From NCBI RefSeq assembly GCF_023016265.1, contig NZ_CP095412.1, forward strand, positions 558,001-622,000: a stretch of DNA of 64,000 bases, given 5' to 3'. Of the stretch, positions 27,122 to 36,220 are shown piece after piece; the first letter of the stretch is position 1; every line of letters begins with the position of its first letter. The DNA is from Blastococcus sp. PRF04-17. GTDB lineage: Bacteria; Actinomycetota; Actinomycetes; Mycobacteriales; Geodermatophilaceae. The notes under the pieces are model-generated. The model saw nothing but the letters and a program-made list of their open reading frames with translations. It was not told where the DNA came from and did not search any database. The translations under genes were made by a program, and so were the position numbers.

Positions 27122-27523
27122 ATGAGCGACAGCGTGGTAGTGGGCTGGATCGACACCGCGGAAGGACAGGCTGCGGTCGAGGCCGCCGTCGAGGAAGTCC
27201 GCCGGAGGAAGGGCCGTCTGGTGATCGTGCACTCGTCGCGGGGCGGCGACGAGGACGCGGCCACCGTGGTCAGGACCCGCGACGCGCTGGCGGAGCTGGA
27301 GGCGCGGCTGGGCGCCGAGGGCCTCGAGGTGACCGTGCGCGACTACGTCCGGGGCAACGACCCGGCCGAGGACCTCATGGACGTCGCCGAGAAGGACGGC
27401 GCCGCGCTGATCGTCATCGGCCTGCGCCGCCGTTCGCCGGTCGGCAAATTGCTCATGGGCAGCAACGCGCAGGAGATCCTGCTCAGGGCCGAGTGCCCGG
27501 TTCTGGCGGTCAAGGCGAAGTAG
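27122..27523 (+). CDS. Universal stress protein (UspA family), single domain
   Basis: 133 residues. Strand-1 SVVVGWIDTAEGQAAVEAAV, then the ATP-binding pattern G-x2-G-x9-G-S in IGLRRRSPVGKLLMGSN and the closing AECPVLAVKAK strand. The aspartate of the canonical first strand is present (WID). Probably ATP-binding and cytoplasmic; its exact role is unknown. It is intact in the middle of a stretch of broken genes. ATG 27122 has no clear Shine-Dalgarno sequence. Confidence 0.85.
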   Translation: MSDSVVVGWIDTAEGQAAVEAAVEEVRRRKGRLVIVHSSRGGDEDAATVVRTRDALAELEARLGAEGLEVTVRDYVRGNDPAEDLMDVAEKDGAALIVIGLRRRSPVGKLLMGSNAQEILLRAECPVLAVKAK

Positions 27524-27669
27524 TCGACAGACGGCGGCGCCGGCACGGCCATCCGAGATCGACCGAGGCCGCCGCGGGCGGTCCTCCTGACGTCGCCGTC
27601 GCCGGCACGGCCCTGGGCGTCTCCGCCACGTTCGGATCCTGACGCAGGAGCGGCTGAGGCGGCCATCGG

Positions 27670-27935
27670 CGTCCCGATGTGGCCGGCACCGTGCTCGTTC
27701 TGGTCGCCGGCAGCGAGCGGATCCCACTGATGCAGCGCCGGCTCGTCAGGTGCTCCCGCTCAACCTCGGCATCCGGGCCATGCCGCCGCCGGTGGAAGTC
27801 GGTCAGCTGGTCGAGGCGATGTGGTGGCACCCCGCCTTCGACGACGACCCGGAGCACGCCTACCGCGCGACGTCGTCGTCCGGGCGACGGAACTCGCCGG
27901 GGGAGGCGCCGTCATCGCACAACTGCGAGTCATGA
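27670..27935 (+). pseudogene. C-terminal remnant of a LysR-type regulator
   Basis: The end of a LysR substrate-binding domain is readable in pieces: AGTVLVLVAGSERIPL, then in another frame LPLNLGIRAMPPPVEVGQLVEAMWW-HPAFDDDPEHAY, then a third frame RDVVVRATELAGGG. The DNA-binding half is absent. Frame changes and loss of the 5' part mark it as dead. The rest of 27524-27944 shows no gene. Confidence 0.5.
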
Positions 27936-27944
27936 CGGGACGTG

Positions 27945-29165
27945 TCAGGCCTTGGCGGTCGTCGGCCGGAGCACCCGGCCGAACGTCAGGGCGCCCAGTC
28001 CGGCGACCACGACCACCACCAGCGCGACGCGCAGGCTCGTCGCGTCGGCCAGGACGCCGATCAGCAGAGGCGAGACCAGGAAACCGATCCGCAGCAGCCA
28101 GTTGATGACCGCCAGCCCGGTGCCGCGCCGCAGCCCGGGCAGCTCGTCCGCGGCGTGGTACGTGGCGGGGATCAACGTGGCGACCCCCAGCCCGGCGAGC
28201 GCGAACCCGACCAGCGTCGTCAGCACCGACGGCCAGGCGAGGGCGAGGCCCATGCCGGCCGCGATCATGGCGCCGCCCACCTGCGCGACCAGTCGCTGAC
28301 CGAACCGGTCGACGATGCGGTCGCCGGTGAGCCGCCCGATCGTCATCGCTCCCTGCAGGGCGACGAACCCGAGGCCCGCGGTCGCCGCGCCGGCCGCGAG
28401 CTCGGTGCGCAGGTAGAGGGCGCTCCACGAGGCGCCGGCGTCCTCGACGAAGGCACCGCACACGCCCAGCGCGCCCAGCGCGGCGAGGGCCAGCACGGCG
28501 GTGCGCCGTCCCGGCGCGGGAATGCCGTCCGCGGTGGCGACGGGCTCGGGCTCCCGCTCGTCGTCGTCCCGGCCGGGCAGCAGGATGCGGAAGACCAGCA
28601 GGGCCACGATGCCGAAGACGATCGCGGACGCGCCCATGTGGAGGGACAGCGGGATCGCCAGCCCGGCCGCGGCCGAGCCGAGCAGGCCGCCGCTGACCGC
28701 GCCGATGCTCCAGAGGCCGTGCAGGCCGTTGAGGATCGACCGCTTGTACAGGCGCTGGACGCGCAGGCCGTGCGCGTTCTGGGCGACGTCGATGATCGCG
28801 TCGAGCGCCCCGGCGACGAGGAAGGCCGCGGCGAGGAATCCCCAGTTGGGCGCCACGGCGACGAACCAGACGATCACCCCGAGCAGAGCGAGCGCGGTGC
28901 TGGCCACCCGGGCCGACCCGAACCTCCGGATCAGCGGAGCCGACCACAGCGCGGCGAGCAGCGCACCGAGCGGCATAGCGGCGATCGCCGCGCCGAGCGA
29001 GGAGTTGCTCAGGTCCAGGGCTGCCTTGATCTCCGGCAGCCGCGGCACGAGGTTCGAGTAGAGGACCGCGTTCAGGAAGAAGCAGATGGCCACGCCCACC
29101 CGGGCGCCGCGGAGCCGCCTGACGGAGAAGGGTGCGGTCGGTGCGAGGGGGCCGGGCGCGGACAC
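27945..29165 (-). CDS. MFS transporter
   Basis: 406 residues with about 12 membrane segments in two halves joined by a charged loop (PGRDDDEREPEP near residue 200). VGVAICFFLNAVLYSNLVPRL-type N-terminus and ALDAIIDVAQNAHGLRVQ resemble the fucose-permease/YbjJ-like branch; the substrate is not evident. GTG 29165. It diverges from the small flavodoxin gene at 29183 with only 17 bp between, so their promoters overlap. Confidence 0.8.
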   Translation of the reverse strand: MSAPGPLAPTAPFSVRRLRGARVGVAICFFLNAVLYSNLVPRLPEIKAALDLSNSSLGAAIAAMPLGALLAALWSAPLIRRFGSARVASTALALLGVIVWFVAVAPNWGFLAAAFLVAGALDAIIDVAQNAHGLRVQRLYKRSILNGLHGLWSIGAVSGGLLGSAAAGLAIPLSLHMGASAIVFGIVALLVFRILLPGRDDDEREPEPVATADGIPAPGRRTAVLALAALGALGVCGAFVEDAGASWSALYLRTELAAGAATAGLGFVALQGAMTIGRLTGDRIVDRFGQRLVAQVGGAMIAAGMGLALAWPSVLTTLVGFALAGLGVATLIPATYHAADELPGLRRGTGLAVINWLLRIGFLVSPLLIGVLADATSLRVALVVVVVAGLGALTFGRVLRPTTAKA

Positions 29166-29182
29166 CAGGAGATGATGCCGGA

Positions 29183-29623
29183 GTGCCGCGCCTCCTCGTC
29201 GTCCACCACACGCCCTCGCCGGCCATGCAGGCGCTGCTCGAGGCGGTGCGGGAGGGCGTCGCGATGGTGGACGACGTCGACCTCGACGTGCGGCCGGCCC
29301 TCTCGGCCGGGGCGGCGGACCTGCTCGCCGCGGACGGCGTGCTGCTCGGCACCCCGGCCAACATCGGCTACATGTCCGGAGCGCTCAAGCACTTCTTCGA
29401 CACCGTCTAATACCCGTGCCTCGATGCGACGGTCGGCCTGCCCTACGGCGTCTACGTGCACGGCAACGACGACACCGCCGGGGCGCTGAACGGGATCCAG
29501 AAGATCACCGGAGCCCTTCGCTGGAAGCAGGTGGCCGCGCCGCTCAGCCTCGTCGGCGCGCCCGGCCGGGACGAGTTGGAGGCGTGCCGGGAACTCGCCG
29601 CCACGGTCGCCGTCAGCATGTGA
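29183..29623 (+). pseudogene. Flavodoxin/NADPH-dependent FMN reductase family protein with an in-frame stop
   Basis: 146 codons in one frame with a TAA at 29408-29410. Before it: PRLLVVHHTPSPAMQALLEA (phosphate loop region) and GTPANIGYMSGALKHFFDT, the flavin-contact loop. After it, in the same frame: YPCLDATVGLPYGVYVHGND and KWKQV-like end. TAC to TAA is a single substitution at a normally aromatic position (HFFDTVYYP). GTG 29183 is six bases after GATGAT, a leaderless arrangement. Either a fresh nonsense mutation or a base error. Confidence 0.65.
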
Positions 29624-29788
29624 CGCCTGTCCCCCGTCCGGGTCGTTTCCTTCCGGTGCGCCCGGGGCAGGGTCCCTCGTGGCGTCCGGACGGGTGGAGA
29701 GCACCGCCCCGTGCCGGGCCACGGCATCACGAGGCGGCATGTCCAGCACGAGGACGACGGAGACGAACGCGACCCACCGGAGCGCAGC

Positions 29789-30763
29789 ATGACGCGCGTC
29801 GGCCTGGTCCTGGGCGGCGGCGGAGTCGTCGGACAGGCGTACCACGCGGGCGTGCTGGCGGTCCTCGAGCACGACCTCGGGTTCGACCCACGCACCGCCG
29901 ACATGATCGTCGGGACGTCGGCGGGCTCGATCACCGGCACGCTGCTGCGGCTCGGTGTCCGCGCCGAGGACCTCGCGGCGTGGACGGTGAAGGCGCCGCT
30001 GTCCGACGACGGTGCGCTGCTCCGGCGCATCGCCGAGACACCACCGCCGCAGCTGGCGCCGCTGAACCCGCTGCGCATGGCGCTGCGGCCGATGCAGCTG
30101 CCGAACCGGCACATGATCCGGCGGGCGCTGATCCATCCGTGGCGGTTCCGGCCACTGGCCGCGGGGATGGCCCTGATGGCCCCGGGGCAGCACGACATCG
30201 TCGAGCAGCTGGCCGCGTTGCGCGAGGTCGAGCAGCCGGGCTGGCCGGCGTCGGCGCTGTGGATCTGCGCCGTCCGCCGGCGGGACGGGCACCGGGTCGT
30301 CTTCGGCCGGCCCGGGTCGCCCACCGCCCCGACCCACCTGGCGGTGGCGGCGTCCTGCGCCGTCCCCGGGTACTTCGCCCCCGTCCAGATCGGCGGGCGC
30401 AGCTACATCGACGGAGGCGCGCACTCACCGACGAACGCGGCCCTGCTGCGGGGCACCGGGCTCGACGTCGCCATCGTGGTCTCGCCGATGAGCGGACCGC
30501 CCGGGCTGCGTCCCGACTTCTACGCGGCCAGCCGGCGGCACTCGGCGCGCCTGCTGCAGCGCGAGGTCCGGGCGCTGGAGGCCGCCGGGATCCGCACCGT
30601 GGTCTTCCAGCCGGGTCCGGCCGAGCAGGCCGTCATGGGCGACGACATGATGTCCAGCGAGCGGCTCGACCAGGTGATCCAGCAGGCCTTCCTGGGCGCC
30701 GGCGCGCGGGCCGCCGAGCCGGAGGTCGCCGAGGCGCTGCGGATGGCCGCCGAGGCGGCCTAG
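29789..30763 (+). CDS. Patatin-like phospholipase
   Basis: 324 residues. Oxyanion loop VLGGGGVVGQAYHAG at residues ~7-20, nucleophile in VGTSAGS (GxSxG) near residue 52 and the catalytic Asp in DGGAHS near residue 217. A lipid acyl hydrolase of the bacterial RssA/YlbK type, without signal peptide. ATG 29789 begins MTRVGLVLGGGG; longer in-frame starts exist upstream but add no family sequence. It stands alone between the flavodoxin remnant and minus-strand genes. Confidence 0.87.
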   Translation: MTRVGLVLGGGGVVGQAYHAGVLAVLEHDLGFDPRTADMIVGTSAGSITGTLLRLGVRAEDLAAWTVKAPLSDDGALLRRIAETPPPQLAPLNPLRMALRPMQLPNRHMIRRALIHPWRFRPLAAGMALMAPGQHDIVEQLAALREVEQPGWPASALWICAVRRRDGHRVVFGRPGSPTAPTHLAVAASCAVPGYFAPVQIGGRSYIDGGAHSPTNAALLRGTGLDVAIVVSPMSGPPGLRPDFYAASRRHSARLLQREVRALEAAGIRTVVFQPGPAEQAVMGDDMMSSERLDQVIQQAFLGAGARAAEPEVAEALRMAAEAA

Positions 30764-30822
30764 GAGCCTGCTGAACCCCAAGGCCGGCAGGTGTCCGGGG
30801 AGCGGGCCCGCAAAAGGTGGTG

Positions 30823-30984
30823 TCACGTCTTGTTGCCCGGCTCGTTGCGCCGGGTCTCGAACGTCTCGTGCCCGTTGGGGCACAGCGGGATCGTGTCGCC
30901 CTGCGTGACGTGGACCTTCCCCGAGCAGTGGGCGCAGTAGAAGTCGCCCGTCTGCTGTGCCTTCTCGCCGGCGTGGGCAGCCAT
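30823..30984 (-). CDS. Small zinc-ribbon protein, 53 residues
   Basis: Short protein with FYCAHCSGKV and IPLCPNGHETFETR, a CxxC plus CPxGH arrangement that can hold one zinc. ATG 30984 has AGGAGG five bases upstream, the best ribosome site in the neighbourhood, which argues that it is expressed. Function unknown. Confidence 0.65.
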   Translation of the reverse strand: MAAHAGEKAQQTGDFYCAHCSGKVHVTQGDTIPLCPNGHETFETRRNEPGNKT

Positions 30985-31033
30985 CGGTCCTCCTCGATCC
31001 GGGACGACGCTGAGGTACCCGCCACCGCGCGCG

Positions 31034-31396
31034 CTACCAGGGGGTGGTCGCCTGCAGCACGGCCTCGGTCAGCGCGCCGGTCCGCAGGCCGGTGACCTCC
31101 TGGTAGTCGGGGTCGGCCACCATCGCGCTGAAGGCCTCGCGCGAGGGGTAGCGCACCAGCAGCACGGCGTCCCACGCCTGACCGTCCTCGGCCACCAGCG
31201 CCGTCGAGCCGTCGCCGGCGTAGAGCACCTCGCCGCCGTACCGGGGGAGGAACGTCTCGGAGAGCGCCCGGGCGTACTGCGCGTACGACTCACGGCCGCC
31301 GTCGGCGAAGCGCAGCAGGTTGAGCATCACGACCGGGCCGCCCGGGTCCTCCTGGAGGAAGCGCTTGAGGTCTGCTCCGCGGGGGTCGACAGCCAT
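31034..31396 (-). CDS. DUF1330 family protein
   Basis: 120 residues, dimeric alpha-beta barrel (ferredoxin-like) type: GGPVVMLNLLRFADGGRESY, VLYAGDG near the middle and DAVLLVRYPSREAFSAMV. Members are small cytoplasmic proteins without proven function. It starts at ATG 31396, about 47 bp downstream of the mqo stop on the same strand, so it may be co-transcribed with mqo. Confidence 0.8.
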   Translation of the reverse strand: MAVDPRGADLKRFLQEDPGGPVVMLNLLRFADGGRESYAQYARALSETFLPRYGGEVLYAGDGSTALVAEDGQAWDAVLLVRYPSREAFSAMVADPDYQEVTGLRTGALTEAVLQATTPW

Positions 31397-31442
31397 GCCC
31401 CGGAAGCTAGCAATCGCACCCCCGCGGGCCGGGCCCGGGGAC

Positions 31443-32945
31443 TCAGCCGTTGAGCTCGAGCACCTGCATCGTGTCGGCGCGGACCTCGGCCAGCAGCGCC
31501 GGGTCGTCGGCGAGGCGCCGTCCGTAGGACGGGATGGCCTCCTGCAGCGCCGGGCGCCACGCCGGGATGCGGTTCGGGAAGCACTGCTCGAGCAGGCCGA
31601 GCATCGCCGACACGGCGGTCGAGGCGCCGGGGGAGGCCCCCAGCAGTCCGGCGATCGTGCCGTCGCCGCCGACGACCAGCTCGGTGCCGAACTGCAGGAC
31701 GCCGCGGCCGGTCGCCGGGTCGCGCTTGATGACCTGCACCCGTTGCCCGGCGGTGATCAGCTCCCAGTCGTGCTGCTCGGCCTCGGGCACGAAGTGGGTG
31801 AGCGTCCGGTGCCGGTCGGCCCGGGACTGCAGCAGCTCACCGATCAGGTACCGGGTCAGGGCGAGCTCGGTCCGGGCCACGCCGAGCATCGAGCCCAGAT
31901 TGTTGACCTTCACGCTCCGCGGCAGGTCGAACATCGAGCCGGCCTTGAGGAACTTCGGGGAGAAGCCCGCGTACGGCCCGAACATCAGGGAGTGGTCGCC
32001 GTCGATCAGCCGCAGGTCCAGGTGCGGCACCGACATCGGGGGCGCGCCGACGGCGGCCTGGCCGTAGACCTTGGCCTGGTGGCGGCCGACCAGCTCGGGC
32101 GAGGTGGCGCGCAGGAACTGGCCGCTGACCGGGAAGCCGCCGAACCCGCGGATCTCGGGGATGCCGGCCCTCTGCAGCAGGGGCAGCGCGCCGCCGCCGG
32201 CGCCGACGAACACGAAGCGGGTGCGGACGGTGCGCAGCTCGCCGGTGACGGTGTCCCGGACGGTGACCGCCCAGCGGCCGTCGGCTTCGCGGGCGAGGTC
32301 CTGCACGCGCTGGTTGCAGTGCAGCGTGACGCCGCGCTCGGCGACGTCGTCGAGCATCAGGCGGGTGAGCGCGCCGAAATTGACGTCGGTGCCGGCCGCC
32401 GACCGGGTGGCGGCGACGACCTGGCGCGGGTCCCGGCCGGTCATCATCAGCGGCAGCCACTCGGCGAGCTCGGCCGGGTCCTCGGTGTACTCCAGGCCGG
32501 CGAACAGCGGCTCGGCGGCCAGTGCCCGGTGGCGGGCGCGCATGTAGGCGCGGCCGTCCTCACCGGTGACGAACCCCAGGTGCGGAACCGGGGTGATGAA
32601 CTCCTTCGGCGAGCCGGTCATGCCGCCGCGCACCAGGTGCGCCCAGAACTGTCGCGAGACCTGGAACTGCTCGTTGATGGTGAGCGCCTTGCCCGGGTCC
32701 ACCCGGCCGTCGTGCGCGGCGGGCGTGTAGTTGAGCTCGCACAGGGCCGCGTGACCGGTGCCGGCGTTGTTCCAGGCGTCCGAGCTCTCGCCGGCCACGT
32801 CCGGCGCGGACTCGAAGACGGTGACGTCCCAGTCCGGGGCGACGACGCCGATCAGCTGGGCCAGCGTGGCGCTCATGATGCCGCCGCCGACCAGGACCAC
32901 GTCGGGGTTCGCGCTGTCAGGTACCGGCCTGCGCTCGGAAGTCAC
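31443..32945 (-). CDS. mqo: Malate:quinone oxidoreductase
   Basis: 500 residues, normal for Mqo. FAD site VVLVGGGIMSATLAQLI near residue 16, followed by AGESSDAWNNAGTGHAALCELNYTP, a hallmark of the family, and ATSPELVGRHQAKVYG and HLDLRLIDG further on. It oxidises malate to oxaloacetate at the membrane face and passes electrons to quinone. GTG 32945 is preceded by AGAGAGG. The upstream 209 bp up to the divergent hydrolase hold its promoter; no clear motif was seen. Confidence 0.95.
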   Translation of the reverse strand: MTSERRPVPDSANPDVVLVGGGIMSATLAQLIGVVAPDWDVTVFESAPDVAGESSDAWNNAGTGHAALCELNYTPAAHDGRVDPGKALTINEQFQVSRQFWAHLVRGGMTGSPKEFITPVPHLGFVTGEDGRAYMRARHRALAAEPLFAGLEYTEDPAELAEWLPLMMTGRDPRQVVAATRSAAGTDVNFGALTRLMLDDVAERGVTLHCNQRVQDLAREADGRWAVTVRDTVTGELRTVRTRFVFVGAGGGALPLLQRAGIPEIRGFGGFPVSGQFLRATSPELVGRHQAKVYGQAAVGAPPMSVPHLDLRLIDGDHSLMFGPYAGFSPKFLKAGSMFDLPRSVKVNNLGSMLGVARTELALTRYLIGELLQSRADRHRTLTHFVPEAEQHDWELITAGQRVQVIKRDPATGRGVLQFGTELVVGGDGTIAGLLGASPGASTAVSAMLGLLEQCFPNRIPAWRPALQEAIPSYGRRLADDPALLAEVRADTMQVLELNG

Positions 32946-33154
32946 GTTCGCCTCTCTGGCTGATCACGGATCGCGCCGGAGGCGCTGCACCTTGATCGTC
33001 GGCCGAGAAGTGCCCGAACATGCAGCTCGCGGGGTGTGAGGTATCTCCGCTCCGTGAGACACGCCATAGATCGGCCTCGAGCGAGCCGTCATCCGGCTCG
33101 TCGGCGGCCCCAGGGTCGTCCGCGGGGTCACCCGCACGGAGGACGGGAGACGAG

Positions 33155-33949
33155 ATGGAGCGGACGACGTCGGCCGACGGGACGGCGATCGCGTACGACG
33201 TGACGGGCGAGGGGCCGCTCGTCGTCGTCGTCGGCGGGGCGTTCAACGAGCGGGCCACCTGGACCGACCTCGCCGAGGCGCTCGCCGCCGAGGGGTTCAC
33301 CGCCGTCTCCTACGACCGGCGCGGGCGCGGCGCCAGCGGCGACACCGAGCCGTACGCCGTCGAACGCGAGATCGAGGACCTCGCCGCCGTGATCGCCGCC
33401 GCCGACCCGGGCGGCCCGGTCTACGCGCACGGGGTCTCCTCGGGCGGCGCGCTGCTCTTCCGCGCGCTGGCGGCCGGAGTCGGCGTGGCCCGCGCGTCGG
33501 TGCTCGAGGTGCCCTACCGGATCGACGGCGCCCCACCGGCGCCCGACCGGTACATCGAGACGCTCACCTCCTACGTCGAGGCCGACGACCGGGACGGTCT
33601 CGTCGAGTACTTCCAGACCCGCGTGGTCGGCCTGCCGCCGCACCTGGTCGAGCAGTTCAAGCAGGACCCGATGTGGCCGAAGCTGGCGGCCCTCGCGCCG
33701 ACGCTCGTCCACGACGGCCACGTCCTGGGCGGGAACGACCACTCGTTCCCGGCCGAGCTGCTCGCGAGCATCCGTGTGCCGGTCCTGGCCGTGACCAGCA
33801 CGGGGACGATGTCGTGGATGGGCGGGACGTCGGAGGCGGTCGCGGCGGCGGTGCCGGACGGCCGCGCCGTGCGGCTCGAGGGCGGCTTTCACCAGGTGCC
33901 CCCGCCGGCGCTCGCCCCGGCGCTGGCGGCGTTCTACCGGGAGGGCTGA
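33155..33949 (+). CDS. Alpha/beta hydrolase
   Basis: 264 residues. N-terminal ADGTAIAYDVTGEGPLVVVVG, then SYDRRGRGASGDT, nucleophile elbow AHGVSSGGALLF (GVSSG) near residue 100 and C-terminal histidine in GGFHQVPPPAL. Probably a small-molecule esterase or similar; substrate unknown. ATG 33155 follows GGGAGACGAG. Its end overlaps the convergent monooxygenase-like gene by 16 bp. It diverges from mqo. Confidence 0.85.
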   Translation: MERTTSADGTAIAYDVTGEGPLVVVVGGAFNERATWTDLAEALAAEGFTAVSYDRRGRGASGDTEPYAVEREIEDLAAVIAAADPGGPVYAHGVSSGGALLFRALAAGVGVARASVLEVPYRIDGAPPAPDRYIETLTSYVEADDRDGLVEYFQTRVVGLPPHLVEQFKQDPMWPKLAALAPTLVHDGHVLGGNDHSFPAELLASIRVPVLAVTSTGTMSWMGGTSEAVAAAVPDGRAVRLEGGFHQVPPPALAPALAAFYREG

Positions 33950-35100
33950 CGCTCGCGGGCGATCGCCCGTGCGGCGGCCCGGGCGTCCAGCGAGATCTGG
34001 AAGAGCAGTCCCTTGAGCGGGTTGGACAGCCCGACGAACCGGAGACCCGGCGCGCTCGGGTGCGTGCGGGCGCCGTGCACGACGGGGGCGCCACGCCCGT
34101 CGAGGACGCCGAGGTGCCCGACGACCGGCTCGAGCCCGCGGCGGTAGCCGGTGGCCGCGATGATCACCTCCGGCCTCAGCCGCGTGCCGTCGGCGAGCTC
34201 GACCTCGCTGCGGTCGACGGACTCGACCGCGGCCACCGGCGTGACCCGGCCGGCGCGCAGCTGCTCGATGAGGCCGACGTCGATGGTGGGCGTCACGCCG
34301 GTCGCGCGCGCCTGCGCGACGACCCCGTTCCGGGGGGCCGGGAGCCCGTACTGCGTCAGGTCCCCCACGAAGCGGCGCTGCAGCAGCCGGTTGACCGGGT
34401 CGGCCAGCCAGGCGGGGGAGTGGTCGAGCGAGATGCCGAGCAGCGTGGTCGGCACGGGCCCGATCGAGCGCGGGATGACGTTCGGCGGCGTGCGCACCGC
34501 CAGGTGCACCCGCCCGGCGCCGCCCTCGGCGAGGTCGGCCGCGATCTCCGCGCCGGTGTTGCCTGCCCCGACGACGAGGACGTCCGCGCCGGCGAACGGC
34601 GCCGCGTTGGCGTACTCCGACGCGTGCAGCAGCTTTCCGGCGAACGAGTCCACGCCCGGCCAGGCGGGCACGACCGGCTCGGCGTTGTAGCCGGAGGCCA
34701 GCACGACGTGGCGCGCGCGGATCGGCGTGCCGCCGGTGTCCGCCGCCCATCCGTCGCCGTCCCGCTCCAGTCGTCGCACCTCGGTGCCGAACCGGGGCCG
34801 CAGGCCGTGGTGCCTGGCGTAGTCGGCGAGGTAACGCACCATGTCGTCGCGGGCCACCCAGCGGCCGGCACTGCGGGGGATGCGCAGGCCGGGCAGCGCC
34901 GACTGGACCCGCGGAGTGTGCAGGTGCAGCCGGTCGTAGCGACCGCGCCAGGAGTCGCCGACTGCCGTCCCGCGGTCGACCAGCAGCGCCTCCACGCCGC
35001 GCCGGCGCAGCGACGCGGCGACCGCCAGGCCCGCAGGCCCGGCGCCGACCACGAGGACCGGGGGATCTCCGTCGACCGCCACGGCGACACCCTGCCGCAC
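33934..35100 (-). CDS. Flavin-containing monooxygenase-like FAD/NAD(P)-dependent oxidoreductase
   Basis: 388 residues. FAD motif VLVVGAGPAGLAVAASL near residue 15, NADPH motif VLVVGAGNTGAEIA near residue 175, WRGRYDRLHLHTPR after the first and the ATG-type strand IIAATGYRRGLEP. This is the YUCCA/class B monooxygenase pattern, with substrate unknown. GTG 35100 is used; the reading frame upstream belongs to the neighbouring YihY gene in another frame. It lies 19 bp after the YihY-like gene on the same strand. Confidence 0.83.
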   Translation of the reverse strand: MRQGVAVAVDGDPPVLVVGAGPAGLAVAASLRRRGVEALLVDRGTAVGDSWRGRYDRLHLHTPRVQSALPGLRIPRSAGRWVARDDMVRYLADYARHHGLRPRFGTEVRRLERDGDGWAADTGGTPIRARHVVLASGYNAEPVVPAWPGVDSFAGKLLHASEYANAAPFAGADVLVVGAGNTGAEIAADLAEGGAGRVHLAVRTPPNVIPRSIGPVPTTLLGISLDHSPAWLADPVNRLLQRRFVGDLTQYGLPAPRNGVVAQARATGVTPTIDVGLIEQLRAGRVTPVAAVESVDRSEVELADGTRLRPEVIIAATGYRRGLEPVVGHLGVLDGRGAPVVHGARTHPSAPGLRFVGLSNPLKGLLFQISLDARAAARAIARERQPSR

Positions 35101-35119
35101 CGGCGGGGCCTGGGGAAGA

Positions 35120-36118
35120 TCAGGACGGGTCGCCGGGATAGGGCGGGGCGCTGTCGGCCACCACCGCTCCCCGCTCGCCCCGGGGGCGCTCCGGCCCCAC
35201 GGTGGAGTCCCGGACCGTCTGGCGCTCGGTCTCGGCGTTCACCGCCGCACCGAGGAGCACCTGGAACACGGTGAGCCAGAGCCAGAACATGCTGATCGCC
35301 ACCCCGGCCAGCGATCCGTACGTCGTCTCGTAGCTGCCCAGCGTCTGCACGTAGGCGAACAGCGCCGCCGACGTGCCCAGCCACAGCAGCGTGGCCACGA
35401 CCCCGCCCGGCGTGATCCACCGCCAGCGCGCTTGGGCGCGGTCGGGGGCGAAGCGGTACAGGACGTCGAGGGCCCCGGCCATCACCGTGCCGAGGACCAG
35501 CCAGGTGAGCACGGGCGCCGCGGCGCGGACCGGCCCGGGTGCGGCGTCCACCCACTCGGAGACGAGGTCGGCGGCGGCGAGGACGGCGCCGACCAGCAGC
35601 GCGCCGCCCAGCACGAAGAGGGCACCGAGGCCCATGCGCCGGAGGAAGCGCCGGGTCTCCGTCTCGTGGTAGGCCAGCGTCAGGGCGTCGATCAGGTACG
35701 TGGCCGCGGTGGTCGCCGTCCACAGGGCGACGACCAGACCGGTGATCCCGCGGACGGTGAGCACTTGGCCCGAGGCGGTCGTGATCGTGGTGAGCTGGTC
35801 CTCGACCAGCGGCCGCAGCTCCTCCGGCAGCATCCGCACGACGTCCGAGAGCTGTGCCAGCGCCTCCTGCGGGGTGTTGATCGCGGCGTAGACCGACACC
35901 GCCGTGACCAGCACCGGCGCGATCGACAGCAGGGCGAAGAAGGAGATGCCGGCGCTGTAGAGCATCAGCCGCTCGTCGAGCGCCCGCCGCAGGACCCGGC
36001 GGACTATCCGGCCCCAGCCCCTCGCCGTGATGCTCCCCGGCGACGTCGCGTCCTCCGCGGGCGTGCCGCCCCCCGGCTCGTCCGCCGTCGGAGTGCCGTC
36101 CGCCCGGGTCTGGGCCAT
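35120..36118 (-). CDS. YihY/BrkB family inner-membrane protein
   Basis: 332 residues. A hydrophilic N-terminus of about 40 residues precedes six likely membrane segments, beginning YSAGISFFALLSIAPVLVTA. Family marks are GQVLTVRGITGLVVALWTA, YRFAPDR and TYGSLAGVAISMFWLWLT. Often mislabelled RNase BN; the real function is unclear. ATG 36118 is chosen; an upstream GTG is possible. It diverges from the P-type ATPase gene at 36221. Confidence 0.87.
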   Translation of the reverse strand: MAQTRADGTPTADEPGGGTPAEDATSPGSITARGWGRIVRRVLRRALDERLMLYSAGISFFALLSIAPVLVTAVSVYAAINTPQEALAQLSDVVRMLPEELRPLVEDQLTTITTASGQVLTVRGITGLVVALWTATTAATYLIDALTLAYHETETRRFLRRMGLGALFVLGGALLVGAVLAAADLVSEWVDAAPGPVRAAAPVLTWLVLGTVMAGALDVLYRFAPDRAQARWRWITPGGVVATLLWLGTSAALFAYVQTLGSYETTYGSLAGVAISMFWLWLTVFQVLLGAAVNAETERQTVRDSTVGPERPRGERGAVVADSAPPYPGDPS

Positions 36119-36220
36119 GGCGGCTCTAGTGCCCACTCGGACGCGGTGCCAAGCCGGATGTCGGGCCGCTTTCGTGCCGGCGGCGTAGCGTGCTCGGCAA
36201 CCGTCGTACAGGGGACGCCG

